The notes under the pieces were generated by a model. It searched no databases. It was not told the DNA's origin and saw nothing but the letters and a program-made list of their open reading frames with translations. Of a stretch of DNA of 34,378 nt, positions 1 to 7,043 are shown piece by piece. Position numbers and translations under genes: made by a program. Location of the stretch: contig CAVSKB010000022.1 of the NCBI GenBank assembly GCA_963728295.1, positions 1 through 34,378 of the forward strand, written 5' to 3'. This DNA comes from DATJKD01 sp963728295 (GTDB lineage Bacteria; Pseudomonadota; Gammaproteobacteria; Steroidobacterales; Steroidobacteraceae). Position 1 is the first letter of the stretch, and each line of letters begins with the position of its first letter.

Positions 1-66
1 TACGTGGGCGGGGCGTTGGGGGACAGTCACTTGGCTCGTCTTCTTCGTCGTGGCGGTCCGGTCCGA

Positions 67-94
67 ACGTCCGCGTGGCGAAGCCCGCGGACGT
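67..94. repeat. GC-rich inverted repeat (hairpin)
   Basis: ACGTCCGCG at 67-75 is the exact reverse complement of CGCGGACGT at 86-94, giving a 9-bp stem with a 10-nt loop. It lies just left of a degenerate repeat A copy. No T-tract follows, so I do not call it a terminator. It may be a diverged short repeat A relative, since the arm resembles the repeat's GTCCGC end. Confidence 0.4.
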
Positions 95-116
95 CTGTGG
101 ATTCAAGGCGTACCGT

Positions 117-154
117 CACCCGCACTCGGCTATCGGCCAGAAGCAGACGGTCGG
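117..154 (+). repeat. Repeat A, degenerate copy (right end only)
   Basis: The segment TCGGCCAGAAGCAGACGG matches the right end of the repeat A family (consensus TTCGGCCAGAAGCGGACG). The left part is not recognisable. It lies about 19 bp downstream of the stop codon of the minus-strand gene at 173-547, the usual position of this repeat. Confidence 0.5.
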
Positions 155-172
155 GCCACCGGCGACAGGGAG

Positions 173-547
173 TTAGGGCGCGTTGCGTCGTTTGCGACTG
201 GGGACCGCGGCTATCCACACAAGAAGCAGAATTCCAGCTGCGGCTAATGGCCAGTAGAACGCCCAGCCCAATCCGTTTGAATTGTCTATGCAGCACTCAA
301 AGGCAACTATCAGCCCTACCAGCGGAACGGTAGCTCCGAGAAAGCCGGCGTGCTTCACCACAGGCGAAGCTTCGATAGAGCGCGAGATGCCAAGCCACGA
401 TAGTTGTGGAAGCGCGAAGAGCAGGTAATTGACTACCGACAACAACGCTATTTGAGACCAACCAGCGGGGCCGGGATCTTCCCGCAGCAGCCAAGCAAGG
501 ACGAGTGCCGGTATGACGAAATAGATTGCCACCGGACGGATCTTCAT
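173..547 (-). CDS. small multi-pass membrane protein, unknown function
   Basis: I do not recognise the family. The roughly 124-residue product has about four hydrophobic segments (near residues 7-17, 33-50, 65-85 and 95-115) and a short basic C-terminus ending RKRRNAP, so it is probably an inner-membrane protein. I chose the ATG at 547; an in-frame TTG lies 9 bp upstream, inside the attC-like core. That core (GTTGGGC on the minus strand) ends only a few bases before the ATG, which is how integron cassette genes usually start. The stop codon TAA sits in a CCCTAAC string that resembles the opposite attC core. It is probably a former cassette gene. No close promoter is visible. Confidence 0.6.
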   Translation of the reverse strand: MKIRPVAIYFVIPALVLAWLLREDPGPAGWSQIALLSVVNYLLFALPQLSWLGISRSIEASPVVKHAGFLGATVPLVGLIVAFECCIDNSNGLGWAFYWPLAAAGILLLVWIAAVPSRKRRNAP

Positions 548-550
548 GAG

Positions 551-570
551 GCCCAACGTGCGCGTTGAGC
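551..570 (-). other. attC right half (L'-R' boxes)
   Basis: On the minus strand this reads GCTCAAC-GCGCAC-GTTGGGC: an L'-type box, a 6-nt spacer and an R' box fitting the GTTRRRY consensus. It matches the right half of the complete site at 1104-1229 in order and spacing. No partner left half is evident in the 36 bp between this gene and the stop of the preceding gene, so the site is truncated. That it is an integron site is inferred from motif and position. Confidence 0.55.
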
Positions 571-592
571 GACGCTCCTGGATGCTGGCACT

Positions 593-1081
593 TTATCCCT
601 CACGCGCGTTTTTAGACCCCACTTTCTCAGGGCGCACAAAATTGGCGTCCGCAATTGTGATTGTGTATTTGTCGTATTCCAGCGGCTGCGAAACGTCACG
701 GCAATTGGAGCACGACACCTTGAAGTTGCGGTCCTGTGTGGGGCTTATTGAACCATCCACGTAACTGGAGCACTTGTCCACAAAGTGCCATCCTTCGCGA
801 AGAGCTCGACGAGGACTTCGACGTTCTCCCAAGTGTCCTTCCCACTGTTTGAAATGACGCCCAGGAAAGCGGAATTCTTCTGGGAGCTGTGGGCGATGGG
901 TCTTGATTGTCAGGCCGGCGTCAGCCGTGTACTCCTTGAACATGCCACCGAACATGTCGCCCTGTTCAAGCTCGTGCATTTGCCATTTGCTGTATCCATA
1001 CATGGCACCGGCCACAGCCGCACCGAAACCGAGTCCGACAAGCAGGCCGTGGGCTATCTTTGAAAGCGCAGCTTTGAACAA
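593..1081 (-). CDS. membrane-anchored hypothetical protein with two compensating frameshifts
   Basis: The N-terminus has a hydrophobic segment (about residues 9-28), so the product is exported or anchored. The C-terminal part (FVDKCSSYVDGSI, then NFKVSCSNC and EYDKYTITIADANF) fits a FxLYD-like beta domain. The middle, read from about 880 down to 783, is nonsense (RRSPRRALREGW). The neighbouring frame over exactly that stretch gives a sensible domain core: NSAFLGVISNSGKDTW, then ENVEVLVELFAKDGT. One indel near 875-882 and an opposite one near 781-786 (next to a TTT run) therefore explain the ORF. The reading frame stays open but the domain core is destroyed. An attC-like site lies just upstream (1104-1229). 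Function unknown. Confidence 0.65.
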   Translation of the reverse strand: MFKAALSKIAHGLLVGLGFGAAVAGAMYGYSKWQMHELEQGDMFGGMFKEYTADAGLTIKTHRPQLPEEFRFPGRHFKQWEGHLGERRSPRRALREGWHFVDKCSSYVDGSISPTQDRNFKVSCSNCRDVSQPLEYDKYTITIADANFVRPEKVGSKNAREG

Positions 1082-1103
1082 ACGATTCTCCCTCTGTAGT
1101 GGG

Positions 1104-1229
1104 GTCTAACGCCCGCGTTGAGCCGCCGCGAACCGGCAGTCGGAGCGCGCCGCAGGCGCAGAATTTCCAAGCGCGCCTGCGGCGCGCCCGAACTGACGCT
1201 GATCGGACGGCTCGAACGCGTTCTTAGAC
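1104..1229 (-). other. attC-like integron recombination site, complete
   Basis: On the minus strand: GTCTAAGAAC and GTTCGAGC (R''/L'' side), a long imperfect palindrome, then GCTCAAC-GCGGGC-GTTAGAC (L' box, 6-nt spacer, R' box fitting GTTRRRY). The two ends pair with each other. L'' carries an extra base relative to L', as extrahelical bases do in attC. The interior holds an exact inverted repeat of about 15 bp (GCGCGCCGCAGGCGC and its complement). At 126 bp it is within the size range of large attC/VCR-type sites. It begins 6 bp past the toxin stop and lies between two minus-strand genes, as a cassette boundary should. The R'' box is imperfect (GTCTAAGAAC rather than RYYYAAC). Confidence 0.7.
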
Positions 1230-1235
1230 GACCTA

Positions 1236-1496
1236 TTAGTAGACATCTTTCCGATCCCCAATCTTGAAGATCGTGACTTCGTGCCGATGATCGTCGATTA
1301 GATAGACAACGCGGTAGTTACCCTGGCGGATACGATACCGGTCATCGTAACCGGCAAGCTTTTCGGCTCCATGCGGCCGAGGATCCTCAGCCAGCGCTTC
1401 AATTCGCTGAACAATTCGCTGCCGATCAGTCTTGCTACCAAGGCGGGACAATTCCTTACCCGCCGATGGCTTGATCAGCAGCCTATAGTCGCCCAC
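1236..1496 (-). CDS. RelE/ParE-superfamily type II toxin
   Basis: An 86-residue protein of the RelE/ParE fold, expected to be an mRNA interferase or gyrase poison. Features seen: N-terminal YRLLIKPSAGKELSRL (first strand and helix), the helix RQRIVQRIEALAEDPRP, the LAGYDDRYRIRQGNYRVVY strand block typical of RelE, and a C-terminal FKIGDRKDVY. The ATG at 1496 overlaps the antitoxin gene by 14 bp, so the pair is translationally coupled. The toxin comes second, as expected for relBE-type operons. It is followed at once by an attC-like site, and toxin-antitoxin pairs are known cassettes that stabilise integron arrays. Which RelE subfamily it belongs to I cannot say. Confidence 0.9.
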   Translation of the reverse strand: MGDYRLLIKPSAGKELSRLGSKTDRQRIVQRIEALAEDPRPHGAEKLAGYDDRYRIRQGNYRVVYLIDDHRHEVTIFKIGDRKDVY

Positions 1497-1713
1497 GGCG
1501 CTTCAAACCGCGCACGAAGCCTTCAAATGACACGCTACGCTCTTTTCGGCGATGGTCAAAAGCTTCCAAGTCCTCGGCATCCTGAGCCAGTGACGCCTTG
1601 ACCGCGTCATTGACCATGTCGGAGATAGAGCGATCGCTTGCCGCGGCACGTAACCGCAACGCGCGATGCACGTCGGGTTCGAAGTAAACCGTGGCTCTCT
1701 TGGGGGTCGCCAT
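1483..1713 (-). CDS. ribbon-helix-helix (CopG/RelB-type) antitoxin
   Basis: A 76-residue antitoxin partner of the downstream RelE-like toxin. The N-terminus KRATVYFEPDVHRALRLRAA, followed by DRSISDMVNDAVKASL, is a ribbon-helix-helix DNA-binding domain (strand about 5-11, helices about 13-24 and 30-42). The acidic linker and the C-terminus (EGFVRGLKRRGRL) would wrap the toxin. It should bind the operator just upstream (1725-1748) and repress its own operon. The ATG at 1713 is the first start; the two genes overlap and share one transcript. Confidence 0.9.
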   Translation of the reverse strand: MATPKRATVYFEPDVHRALRLRAAASDRSISDMVNDAVKASLAQDAEDLEAFDHRRKERSVSFEGFVRGLKRRGRL

Positions 1714-1724
1714 GGCATCAAGTC

Positions 1725-1748
1725 TGACGCCATGACGTCAAAGCGTCA
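1725..1748 (-). promoter_or_regulatory. toxin-antitoxin operator/promoter
   Basis: A nested palindrome, TGACGC-CA-TGACGTCA-AA-GCGTCA, lies 12-35 bp upstream of the antitoxin ATG. On the minus strand TTGACG (1749-1744) can serve as a -35 box, with a weak CAGACT about 17 nt further on as -10. A palindrome overlapping the promoter fits autorepression by a ribbon-helix-helix antitoxin. The site is seen; the binding is inferred. Confidence 0.55.
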
Positions 1749-1906
1749 AGCGGTAGGTCGCGGGGTCGTCTAAACTGGATTTAGGTGGACGAAACGCATG
1801 GTCGAAACCGTGCGATTGGTCCGTATATGTAGGTGGATCCACCAGATCGATTGCTTTGTCACGTCGTAGGAGTACGCTAGTTTCTGGATTTCTGCAGCCA
1901 TCACTG

Positions 1907-2224
1907 ATGTCGCGACTACTTATCGGCCGCCTTGTCTTGCTCGCGCTCGTGCTCCAAGGAGTGGCGCCAGTGGGTGCCGACATGCTGCCGGACCCTGTCG
2001 AGCAGCATTGCGACGGCCATGATGGTGCCCCGATGGACTGCAGCTGCTGCACCGACGAGGTCGCCATCACCGGCGGCTGCACAACGCTGTGCGGAGCGGC
2101 GTCCGCCCTATCCGCGAAGCCACTGTTCGTTCTGCCTGCCCTCGGTTCCAGCCATGAGCGGCTCGCCGTGCATGGGGCGTCCGGTCCGACCTATCCACCT
2201 GTTACCCCGCCACCGATCTCCTAG
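1907..2224 (+). CDS. cysteine-rich exported protein, first gene of a metal operon
   Basis: A 105-residue protein with a signal peptide (basic start, hydrophobic LVLLALVLQGV, cleavage probably after VGA near residue 23). The mature part is rich in Cys and His: HCDGHDG, then DCSCC and GGCTTLC around residues 32-60, suggesting periplasmic metal binding. The C-terminus is Pro-rich. I chose the ATG at 1907 because it starts directly at the signal peptide. It is the first of four co-directional genes ending with MerP-like and MerT-like proteins, which supports a role in metal uptake or resistance. Family membership is not certain; it resembles short exported proteins found in copper/mercury loci. 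Confidence 0.65.
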   Translation: MSRLLIGRLVLLALVLQGVAPVGADMLPDPVEQHCDGHDGAPMDCSCCTDEVAITGGCTTLCGAASALSAKPLFVLPALGSSHERLAVHGASGPTYPPVTPPPIS

Positions 2225-2293
2225 TCGTAGGTGAGAGTGTCCCTCGCGCTTCGTGAAGCGCGCGGAGCATCGACCCACACGAGGAGAGCTTCG

Positions 2294-2959
2294 ATGAACG
2301 CTTATCTTGGGCGTGTCGCGCGTGCGACCGCCTTCGCGATCTGCTGTGCTCAGCCAACGGTCGCTCACGCCAAACCCATTGCTTTTGCGCATGGGACAAC
2401 GGTGATGGGCGAATACGGCGCGGGCACCATGACCGAGGTGCAGGCTTTCTATGCGCCGACCTTCCGATACTCGGTTGGCGGCGGCCATTTGTCACTCAAT
2501 AGCTCCGAGAACGACGACACTCGGGATATCACCTATCTGCGTCTCAACTACCTGCCAAGGCGCTGGAATCTCGAAGCAGCGCAGGCCAACGTCTTCGTCT
2601 GGGGGAGTGCGGGTCGCGCGCACATCGGGGAGACCGGCGAAAACGAGTTCGCGTGGAACGTCGGCGGGCAGCTCGACTACGAGACCAGGCGCCTCTATGG
2701 CTCCTTTCGGACGGATTTGCACGAGGCGAGCGACTACAGCCATCGCATCGATACGCTGCAGCTGGGGGTCGCTCCCTACAAGCACGATTACCAGACGCTT
2801 GCGGTGTGGTTCGTCGTGCAAGGCCGCCAATACACGGGGGGACTCTACGACGGTACAGAGTGGGCGGCGCTCCTGAGGCTCTTCAAACGGAACGTCTGGG
2901 TGGAAGCCGGGGCCACGCAGGACGGGAATCTCCAAGCCATGCTGATGATCAACTTTTGA
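2294..2959 (+). CDS. exported beta-rich (outer-membrane-like) protein of the metal operon
   Basis: A 221-residue product with an N-terminal signal (RATAFAICCAQPTVAHA, cleavage near residue 24). The mature part alternates aromatic and polar residues in many short strands and ends in LMINF, a terminal Phe typical of outer-membrane beta-barrels. Start at ATG 2294 after the strong ribosome site GAGGAGAG. It lies between the Cys-rich exported protein and the MerP-like gene (12 bp gap), so it is probably co-transcribed. I infer an outer-membrane component of metal handling. No characterised homologue is recognised. Confidence 0.7.
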   Translation: MNAYLGRVARATAFAICCAQPTVAHAKPIAFAHGTTVMGEYGAGTMTEVQAFYAPTFRYSVGGGHLSLNSSENDDTRDITYLRLNYLPRRWNLEAAQANVFVWGSAGRAHIGETGENEFAWNVGGQLDYETRRLYGSFRTDLHEASDYSHRIDTLQLGVAPYKHDYQTLAVWFVVQGRQYTGGLYDGTEWAALLRLFKRNVWVEAGATQDGNLQAMLMINF

Positions 2960-2971
2960 TGGGTGCCAGAC

Positions 2972-3298
2972 ATGACACGTACGACTATCTGCGCAGCACT
3001 GCTGCTAACGCTCGCTTCTGCCGTTGATGCCGCAACCATCGAGGCCACCGTTAATGGCCTCGTCTGCGGCTTCTGCGCCCAAGGTATCGAGAAGACCTTG
3101 CGCAAGGACGCCGCGACCGCCGACGTCGTCGTGAGCCTCGAAAATCGCCTGGTCGCTGTCGCAACAAAACCCGGGACCGACATTACCGACGAAGCACTGC
3201 GAAAGGCCCTCAAGGACGCAGGCTACGACGTGAAGGCGATTGTCCGCACCGAGCGGTCGATCGACGGGATTCGCGAGGAACTCAGGGCCAAGCAATGA
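2972..3298 (+). CDS. periplasmic HMA-domain metal-binding protein (MerP-like)
   Basis: 108 residues from the ATG at 2972 (an in-frame GTG at 2963 is an alternative). A signal peptide (residues 1-20, LLLTLASAVDA) is followed by a heavy-metal-associated domain. The metal site is GLVCGFCAQGIEKTL (Cys32 and Cys35), a variant of the GMxCxxC motif with Leu-Val in place of Met-Thr, and the fold ends in ALKDAGYDVKAI. By family knowledge such proteins bind Hg(II) or Cu(I) in the periplasm and hand it to an inner-membrane transporter. That fits the MerT-like gene that overlaps its stop codon by 4 bp. The actual metal is unknown. Confidence 0.85.
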   Translation: MTRTTICAALLLTLASAVDAATIEATVNGLVCGFCAQGIEKTLRKDAATADVVVSLENRLVAVATKPGTDITDEALRKALKDAGYDVKAIVRTERSIDGIREELRAKQ

Positions 3299-3675
3299 CC
3301 GGCACAGAACGGCGAAGCGTTGGGGTTGCGGCAACGGCGCTATTGGCGAGTTCCGCGACATTGGTGTGCTGTGTCTTGCCCGCGGTGCTGGTATCGCTCG
3401 GAGCAGGCGCGGCGCTCGCTGGCCTCGTCTCGGCTGTCCCGCAGTTGGTGTGGCTGAGCGAGCACAAGCCTCTGGTATTCGGCGTCGCTGGGAGTCTGCT
3501 CACTGTCAGCGGCGCCTTTCTGTGGAATGCCAGGCGCCTGCCCTGCCCGACCGACAGCATCGCTGCACAAGCGTGTGCGCGGTTGCGTGTTGTCAGCTAT
3601 TGGCTGTACGGCGGCGCGGCGTTGTCGTTCCTGGTCGGCGTGACGTTCGCATTCCTATTGCCGCTGTTTGGATGA
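3295..3675 (+). CDS. MerT-like inner-membrane metal transport protein
   Basis: A 126-residue membrane protein with three hydrophobic segments (about residues 11-45, 58-78 and 98-122). The first holds an adjacent Cys pair in TLVCCVLPA (Cys25-Cys26), followed by a Gly/Ala-rich stretch. A second pair (Cys84 and Cys94) lies in the loop before the last helix. This is the MerT layout: a Cys pair in helix 1 plus a cytoplasmic Cys pair. The ATGA overlap with the HMA gene gives translational coupling. There is no merR, merA or merB beside it, so it may serve another metal or be an incomplete module. Confidence 0.75.
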   Translation: MTGTERRSVGVAATALLASSATLVCCVLPAVLVSLGAGAALAGLVSAVPQLVWLSEHKPLVFGVAGSLLTVSGAFLWNARRLPCPTDSIAAQACARLRVVSYWLYGGAALSFLVGVTFAFLLPLFG

Positions 3676-3739
3676 CGCAGGTTCAGAGTTTCCCTGGTGG
3701 GTGACGCCTTCGTTAGGGTTCGCTTTGGGGCGGACTCAC

Positions 3740-4192
3740 TCAAGATGGCGCGGATGCGACCGTCGTGTTGTGATCCTGCATGATGAGCCAGCGCTCGCCG
3801 CGCTTCACCACGATGAAGGTCCGAACCTGTTTCTGAGGGCCCTGCTTGACTCCGTCGGGCCCCTTGTACGGGCTCATAGTGCTGGTAACCGTAGCCACCG
3901 CCACATCGCCGGACGCAAAGCGAATAGCGATATCTTCGGGTGTGTCGGTGACGCCCTTTAGAAAGGTAGTGTGGACTTCGCGAACGGTTTTCAGCGTGGC
4001 CTCTAAACCCCGGTCGATGCCACCAAATGGATTGATGTGGTGCCAATCGTCGGTCGCGAAATCCACAGGTTTCACGAACCCCTCGTCAAAAGCCTTGTAG
4101 AACGCTTGCACGACGTGGCGGACCGCTGCTTCATCGTCGGCTGCAAACGCAAAACCAGGCAACAACATTCCAAAAACGATGATGGCTTTCAT
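3740..4192 (-). CDS. exported NTF2-like (SnoaL/DUF4440-type) protein
   Basis: 150 residues from the ATG at 4192, which follows a GGGGAA ribosome site. A signal peptide (MKAIIVFGMLLPGFAFA) precedes an NTF2-like domain: AVRHVVQAFYKAFDEG (helix 1), WHHINPFGGIDRG, the helix LKTVREVHTTFL, and the end strands GERWLIMQDHNTTV. Members include ketosteroid-isomerase-like enzymes and many ligand-binding proteins of unknown role. I cannot assign a substrate. It converges on the MerT-like gene. This window has three further proteins of this fold (12027, 28236, 31202). Confidence 0.8.
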   Translation of the reverse strand: MKAIIVFGMLLPGFAFAADDEAAVRHVVQAFYKAFDEGFVKPVDFATDDWHHINPFGGIDRGLEATLKTVREVHTTFLKGVTDTPEDIAIRFASGDVAVATVTSTMSPYKGPDGVKQGPQKQVRTFIVVKRGERWLIMQDHNTTVASAPS

Positions 4193-4305
4193 ACTGTTCC
4201 CCTTCGCCCAGCAGTTTATCAATCGCCACCTGCGTCGGGATGGCTGCGGCGTGCATAACTCCCAAGGCGAATGGCCGAGCCACTCGAAGGCAAGATCCCG
4301 TGAGC

Positions 4306-4818
4306 TCAGAGCCGGGTCCAGGTCAACCGATTGAACGTTTCGCCATCAGGACCTTTGAGGAGATCAACGGTTCTCAGTGTCAACACGTCGTTCTCCAAGC
4401 TCACTGCCCGAACGAGCGTAGCACCCGTCTCAAAGGCGAATAGAGAACCCTCAATGAAGTGCCGCACTTGAGATTGGCGTTCGTCGATCTCAAAACGACC
4501 GTAGTAGGCATACCAAGTGTCGGCATAAGCGATCTTTTCGTCGGCCGAGAGAGCTCCAAACCCGGCACCAGTTCGCGCAGGCGGACGTGCGGCTCCGATT
4601 TGCACGCTCATGAGACCATTCGGCAGATAGGCGATCATCCCCGAATACGGACGAGGCCGACCGAGCCAGGGCTCAGATTTGCCACTCGTTACGTTCACGG
4701 TCTCTGCGTCACGAATCCGCCAGGCGCCCAGTACCCGGTCTCTCAGGAGAGGCGACTGTCCCGAGGCAACCGCCGGAATGAGCGCAGCCGCACCGCCAAG
4801 AAAGTCGCGTCGTTTCAT
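4306..4818 (-). CDS. Tat-exported lipocalin-like domain protein
   Basis: A 170-residue protein. The N-terminus MKRRDFLGGAAALIPAVASG is a twin-arginine signal (RRDFLGG). The mature part starts LLRDRVLGAWRIRDAETVN and contains GMIAYLPNGLMSVQIG, AYYGRFEIDE and the final LTWTRL, fitting the bacterial lipocalin-like domain (PF13924 type), a calycin-fold beta-barrel of mostly unknown ligands. It precedes the NTF2-like gene (113 bp gap) on the same strand, so the two could share a transcript. Confidence 0.8.
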   Translation of the reverse strand: MKRRDFLGGAAALIPAVASGQSPLLRDRVLGAWRIRDAETVNVTSGKSEPWLGRPRPYSGMIAYLPNGLMSVQIGAARPPARTGAGFGALSADEKIAYADTWYAYYGRFEIDERQSQVRHFIEGSLFAFETGATLVRAVSLENDVLTLRTVDLLKGPDGETFNRLTWTRL

Positions 4819-4887
4819 TCTTTCCCTCAGGGATATAGAAGAGTCTCATAGCGTGAGTTTTGACAACGGTGCCGGCGCGAAAGTGAT

Positions 4888-4917
4888 GGGCCGGGCACCC
4901 TTGCGGATGCCCGGCCC
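4888..4917 (-). terminator. strong stem-loop downstream of the protease gene
   Basis: GGGCCGGGCA (4888-4897) and TGCCCGGCCC (4908-4917) form a perfect 10-bp GC-rich stem with a 10-nt loop, about 20 bp past the stop of the minus-strand protease gene. The U-tract is poor, but position and strength suit a transcription terminator or a 3' mRNA stabiliser. Confidence 0.7.
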
Positions 4918-4937
4918 GTGCTGTCAGGAACGGTCTA

Positions 4938-6395
4938 CTACGGGCAGTTGCCGGTAAATTTCGTCCCTTCGTTGCCATCGGTCGTCGGCACCGACGCGAA
5001 CGTCGTGCTCTTCGCGAGCGAAAACACGCAGGACGCGCTCGTGCCGCTCAGCTTCGGCCCGGCCATGCCCGGCTGGTTCGTGTAACCCCACGAATTGACC
5101 GAGATCAACGAGCCCGTGCCGCTGGTGAACGGCTGCATCCACGGGCCGCCGGACGAGCCGCCCGAGAGGCCGCAGCTGTCCAGCCACCAGTTCGCCTGGT
5201 CGAGCTGTTGCATGTCCTCGGCGCAGTACATGAACTTCGGATCCTCGTCGTACGAGTAGCCCAGCGCCGTCGTGTAATCGGTCGAGCTGTTCGCGACGTC
5301 GAACTTCGGCACCGCGAAGCTGATCGGGATCGGCGTGACGGTCGAATCAAGCACAACGCCCGCGCCGCCGCCGGCGCCTGAGTGAGACGCGTCGTTGAAC
5401 ACGTAGTACGCATAGTCCCAGGTGACGTTGTCGGGGAACGTCCGCGTCGTCCAGTTGACGTCGACGACGCCGAACGACGGGGTCCAGCAGCCGAGCGGGT
5501 CATTGCTGCAGTTGAGGTCCGTACCCGTGCCGGTCGTGTCGGCCTGGTTCGGAATGAACAGCACGTTGCGCGCGAACGCTTTGTACGCATCGTCGTAGAC
5601 GCAGTGTCCGGCCGTCTGGACGATCGAGCGGCCGTTCGTCGAGTCCGTCACGACCGTGCCAGAGCAGACGTAGCCCGCCCAGCGCGTCAGGCGCGAGTTC
5701 GACGGCATCTCGAAGTAGATGCGGCCGGCCGCGTTCTGGATCGCGCCGCCAGAGAGATACTCCGCGTTCGCGACGACGTTGCCGCCGCCACCGCCACCGC
5801 CGCCCGTATCTACAGTGAACGACGTGACCGGAGACGTCGCGGTGTTGTTGGCCTTGTCCTTTGCAACGACCGACCAGGTCCAGGGGCCGTTCGTGAAGCC
5901 GGATAACTGCACGCTGTACACGCCGTTTGCGCCGGCAGCGGCGTTGAAGGACTGGTGCGCGCCGCCCGAGGGGCCGACCTTGAAACTGACCGAGCGGACG
6001 CCGGACGCGTCCGTCACGGTTGCCTTGAACGTGTAGGCCCCGCCAATCGTCGCACTGTTGGCCGGGTCGCGATTGCTGATGGTGGGCGCGGTGGTGTCGC
6101 CGCCCGGCTTAGCCATCGGCTGCGGGGACGCGGGCCTCGATTGCGCCGCGATCATGTGGCCGTACGGCTCGAGCGAGCCGTTGGGATGACGGAGATAACC
6201 GTAGCCGCGCTCGTCGATCCGGAGGTCGCGCGGGATCGCCGCAGCGACTCGTTCCTTGGTCCAGTAGGCGACGATGCGAGCGTGCTCGGCGCCCGGCGAG
6301 CCGGCCTTCGGTGCTGCCGCCGACTGCCCTGCAAGGAGCACGAGGCCCGCGCTCAAGGCCGCCACTGCAGCGGCCCTTAAACAATGAAACTTCAT
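4938..6395 (-). CDS. secreted trypsin-like serine protease with Ig-like domain
   Basis: 485 residues from ATG 6395 (signal peptide about 1-28, ending SAAA). Residues about 30-95 are a propeptide-like region. Residues 101-197 are an Ig-like/beta-sandwich domain (TAPTISNRDPANSATIGG, ending TSFTVDTGG), followed by a run of eight glycines as a linker. The chymotrypsin-fold catalytic domain spans 210-485: His264 in TAGHC, Asp327 in WDYAYYVF and Ser415 in GGSSGGP complete the triad. Several Cys residues (244, 265, 296, 303, 391, 408, 456) could form disulfides, fitting secretion. It hydrolyses peptide bonds outside the cell; specificity is unknown. It stands alone with its own stem-loop downstream and is intact. 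Confidence 0.93.
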   Translation of the reverse strand: MKFHCLRAAAVAALSAGLVLLAGQSAAAPKAGSPGAEHARIVAYWTKERVAAAIPRDLRIDERGYGYLRHPNGSLEPYGHMIAAQSRPASPQPMAKPGGDTTAPTISNRDPANSATIGGAYTFKATVTDASGVRSVSFKVGPSGGAHQSFNAAAGANGVYSVQLSGFTNGPWTWSVVAKDKANNTATSPVTSFTVDTGGGGGGGGNVVANAEYLSGGAIQNAAGRIYFEMPSNSRLTRWAGYVCSGTVVTDSTNGRSIVQTAGHCVYDDAYKAFARNVLFIPNQADTTGTGTDLNCSNDPLGCWTPSFGVVDVNWTTRTFPDNVTWDYAYYVFNDASHSGAGGGAGVVLDSTVTPIPISFAVPKFDVANSSTDYTTALGYSYDEDPKFMYCAEDMQQLDQANWWLDSCGLSGGSSGGPWMQPFTSGTGSLISVNSWGYTNQPGMAGPKLSGTSASCVFSLAKSTTFASVPTTDGNEGTKFTGNCP

Positions 6396-6698
6396 GCTGG
6401 ATCCCTCCGATTTATACGGCGAGTGCAACAAATTCCGGAAGGTGTGTCCAGCACCCGTGATGACAAACCGGCCGCGCCGTAGCGGTCCTCGCCGCTTGGA
6501 CCAACGGCGACTGAACCGACCGGATTTTCCGTCGCCTTATGTCCAGTCCGGCTTGCGGTTGTCTTCATCTCTTGTAAAAGTGTGAGCGCTCAACCCTGCG
6601 CTCATCGGGGTGAAACTATAAGAAGCGCGACAGGCGACGCGCCGTGTGACTAACCCTGAACAACTGCGCGAGCGCATCTTTCGGCGAGGTAACTAGTC
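6396..6698. other. intergenic gap, divergent promoters presumed
   Basis: No gene seen. The gap separates divergently transcribed genes and must hold both promoters. One perfect 7-bp inverted repeat is present (TGAGCGC at 6583-6589 and GCGCTCA at 6598-6604, 8-nt spacer), a possible operator. I cannot assign convincing -35/-10 boxes. Confidence 0.4.
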
Positions 6699-6980
6699 AT
6701 GGTCGAAGGGAAGCCAAGGCTGAAGTTCCGCGGCGCGGAGGTCATCGCAGCCGAGGGCGCGTGCGACGCCGCACGATCCCTCACGAACTTGCGCTTACTG
6801 TCGGCGGATGTCCCGCCGCTGCCGCTCAAGACCTGTGATCGCCCTGCGACCTGCAAGTGCATCTATCGGCACTTCGACGATCGGCGTCGGGTATTCCCGC
6901 GTCGCGTCGAGCATGCGACCCGCTACCGCGGCGTCGAGCAGCGCGTGCGGCGCGGGCGACGTGACGGTGACTATGCCTAG
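6699..6980 (+). CDS. conserved small protein with Cys-x-Cys and basic tail
   Basis: 93 residues starting at an ATG preceded by GAGGT. The centre, CDRPATCKCIYRHFDDRRR, combines three Cys with an aromatic/charged motif (about residues 46-64). The tail RGVEQRVRRGRRDGDYA is highly basic. I recall similar short proteins in Gammaproteobacteria with the CxCxYxHFxDRR core but know no function; the cysteines may bind a metal. No signal peptide or membrane segment. It stands alone between the protease (divergent) and the GFA gene (convergent). Confidence 0.65.
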   Translation: MVEGKPRLKFRGAEVIAAEGACDAARSLTNLRLLSADVPPLPLKTCDRPATCKCIYRHFDDRRRVFPRRVEHATRYRGVEQRVRRGRRDGDYA

Positions 6981-7043
6981 CGGCCCTGGTTACGCCGTCG
7001 TCGCCTGATATCTGTCCAATCGAAAAACCTCCGTTCGTGCGAC

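Noticed and set aside
1907..3675. Complete mercury-resistance operon
   Set aside because: merR, merA and merB are absent and the HMA motif is atypical; only MerP-like and MerT-like genes are supported.
4247..4253. GTTATGC (minus strand) as an attC core upstream of the NTF2-like gene
   Set aside because: It fits VCR-type cores but stands alone; no paired boxes within 130 bp.
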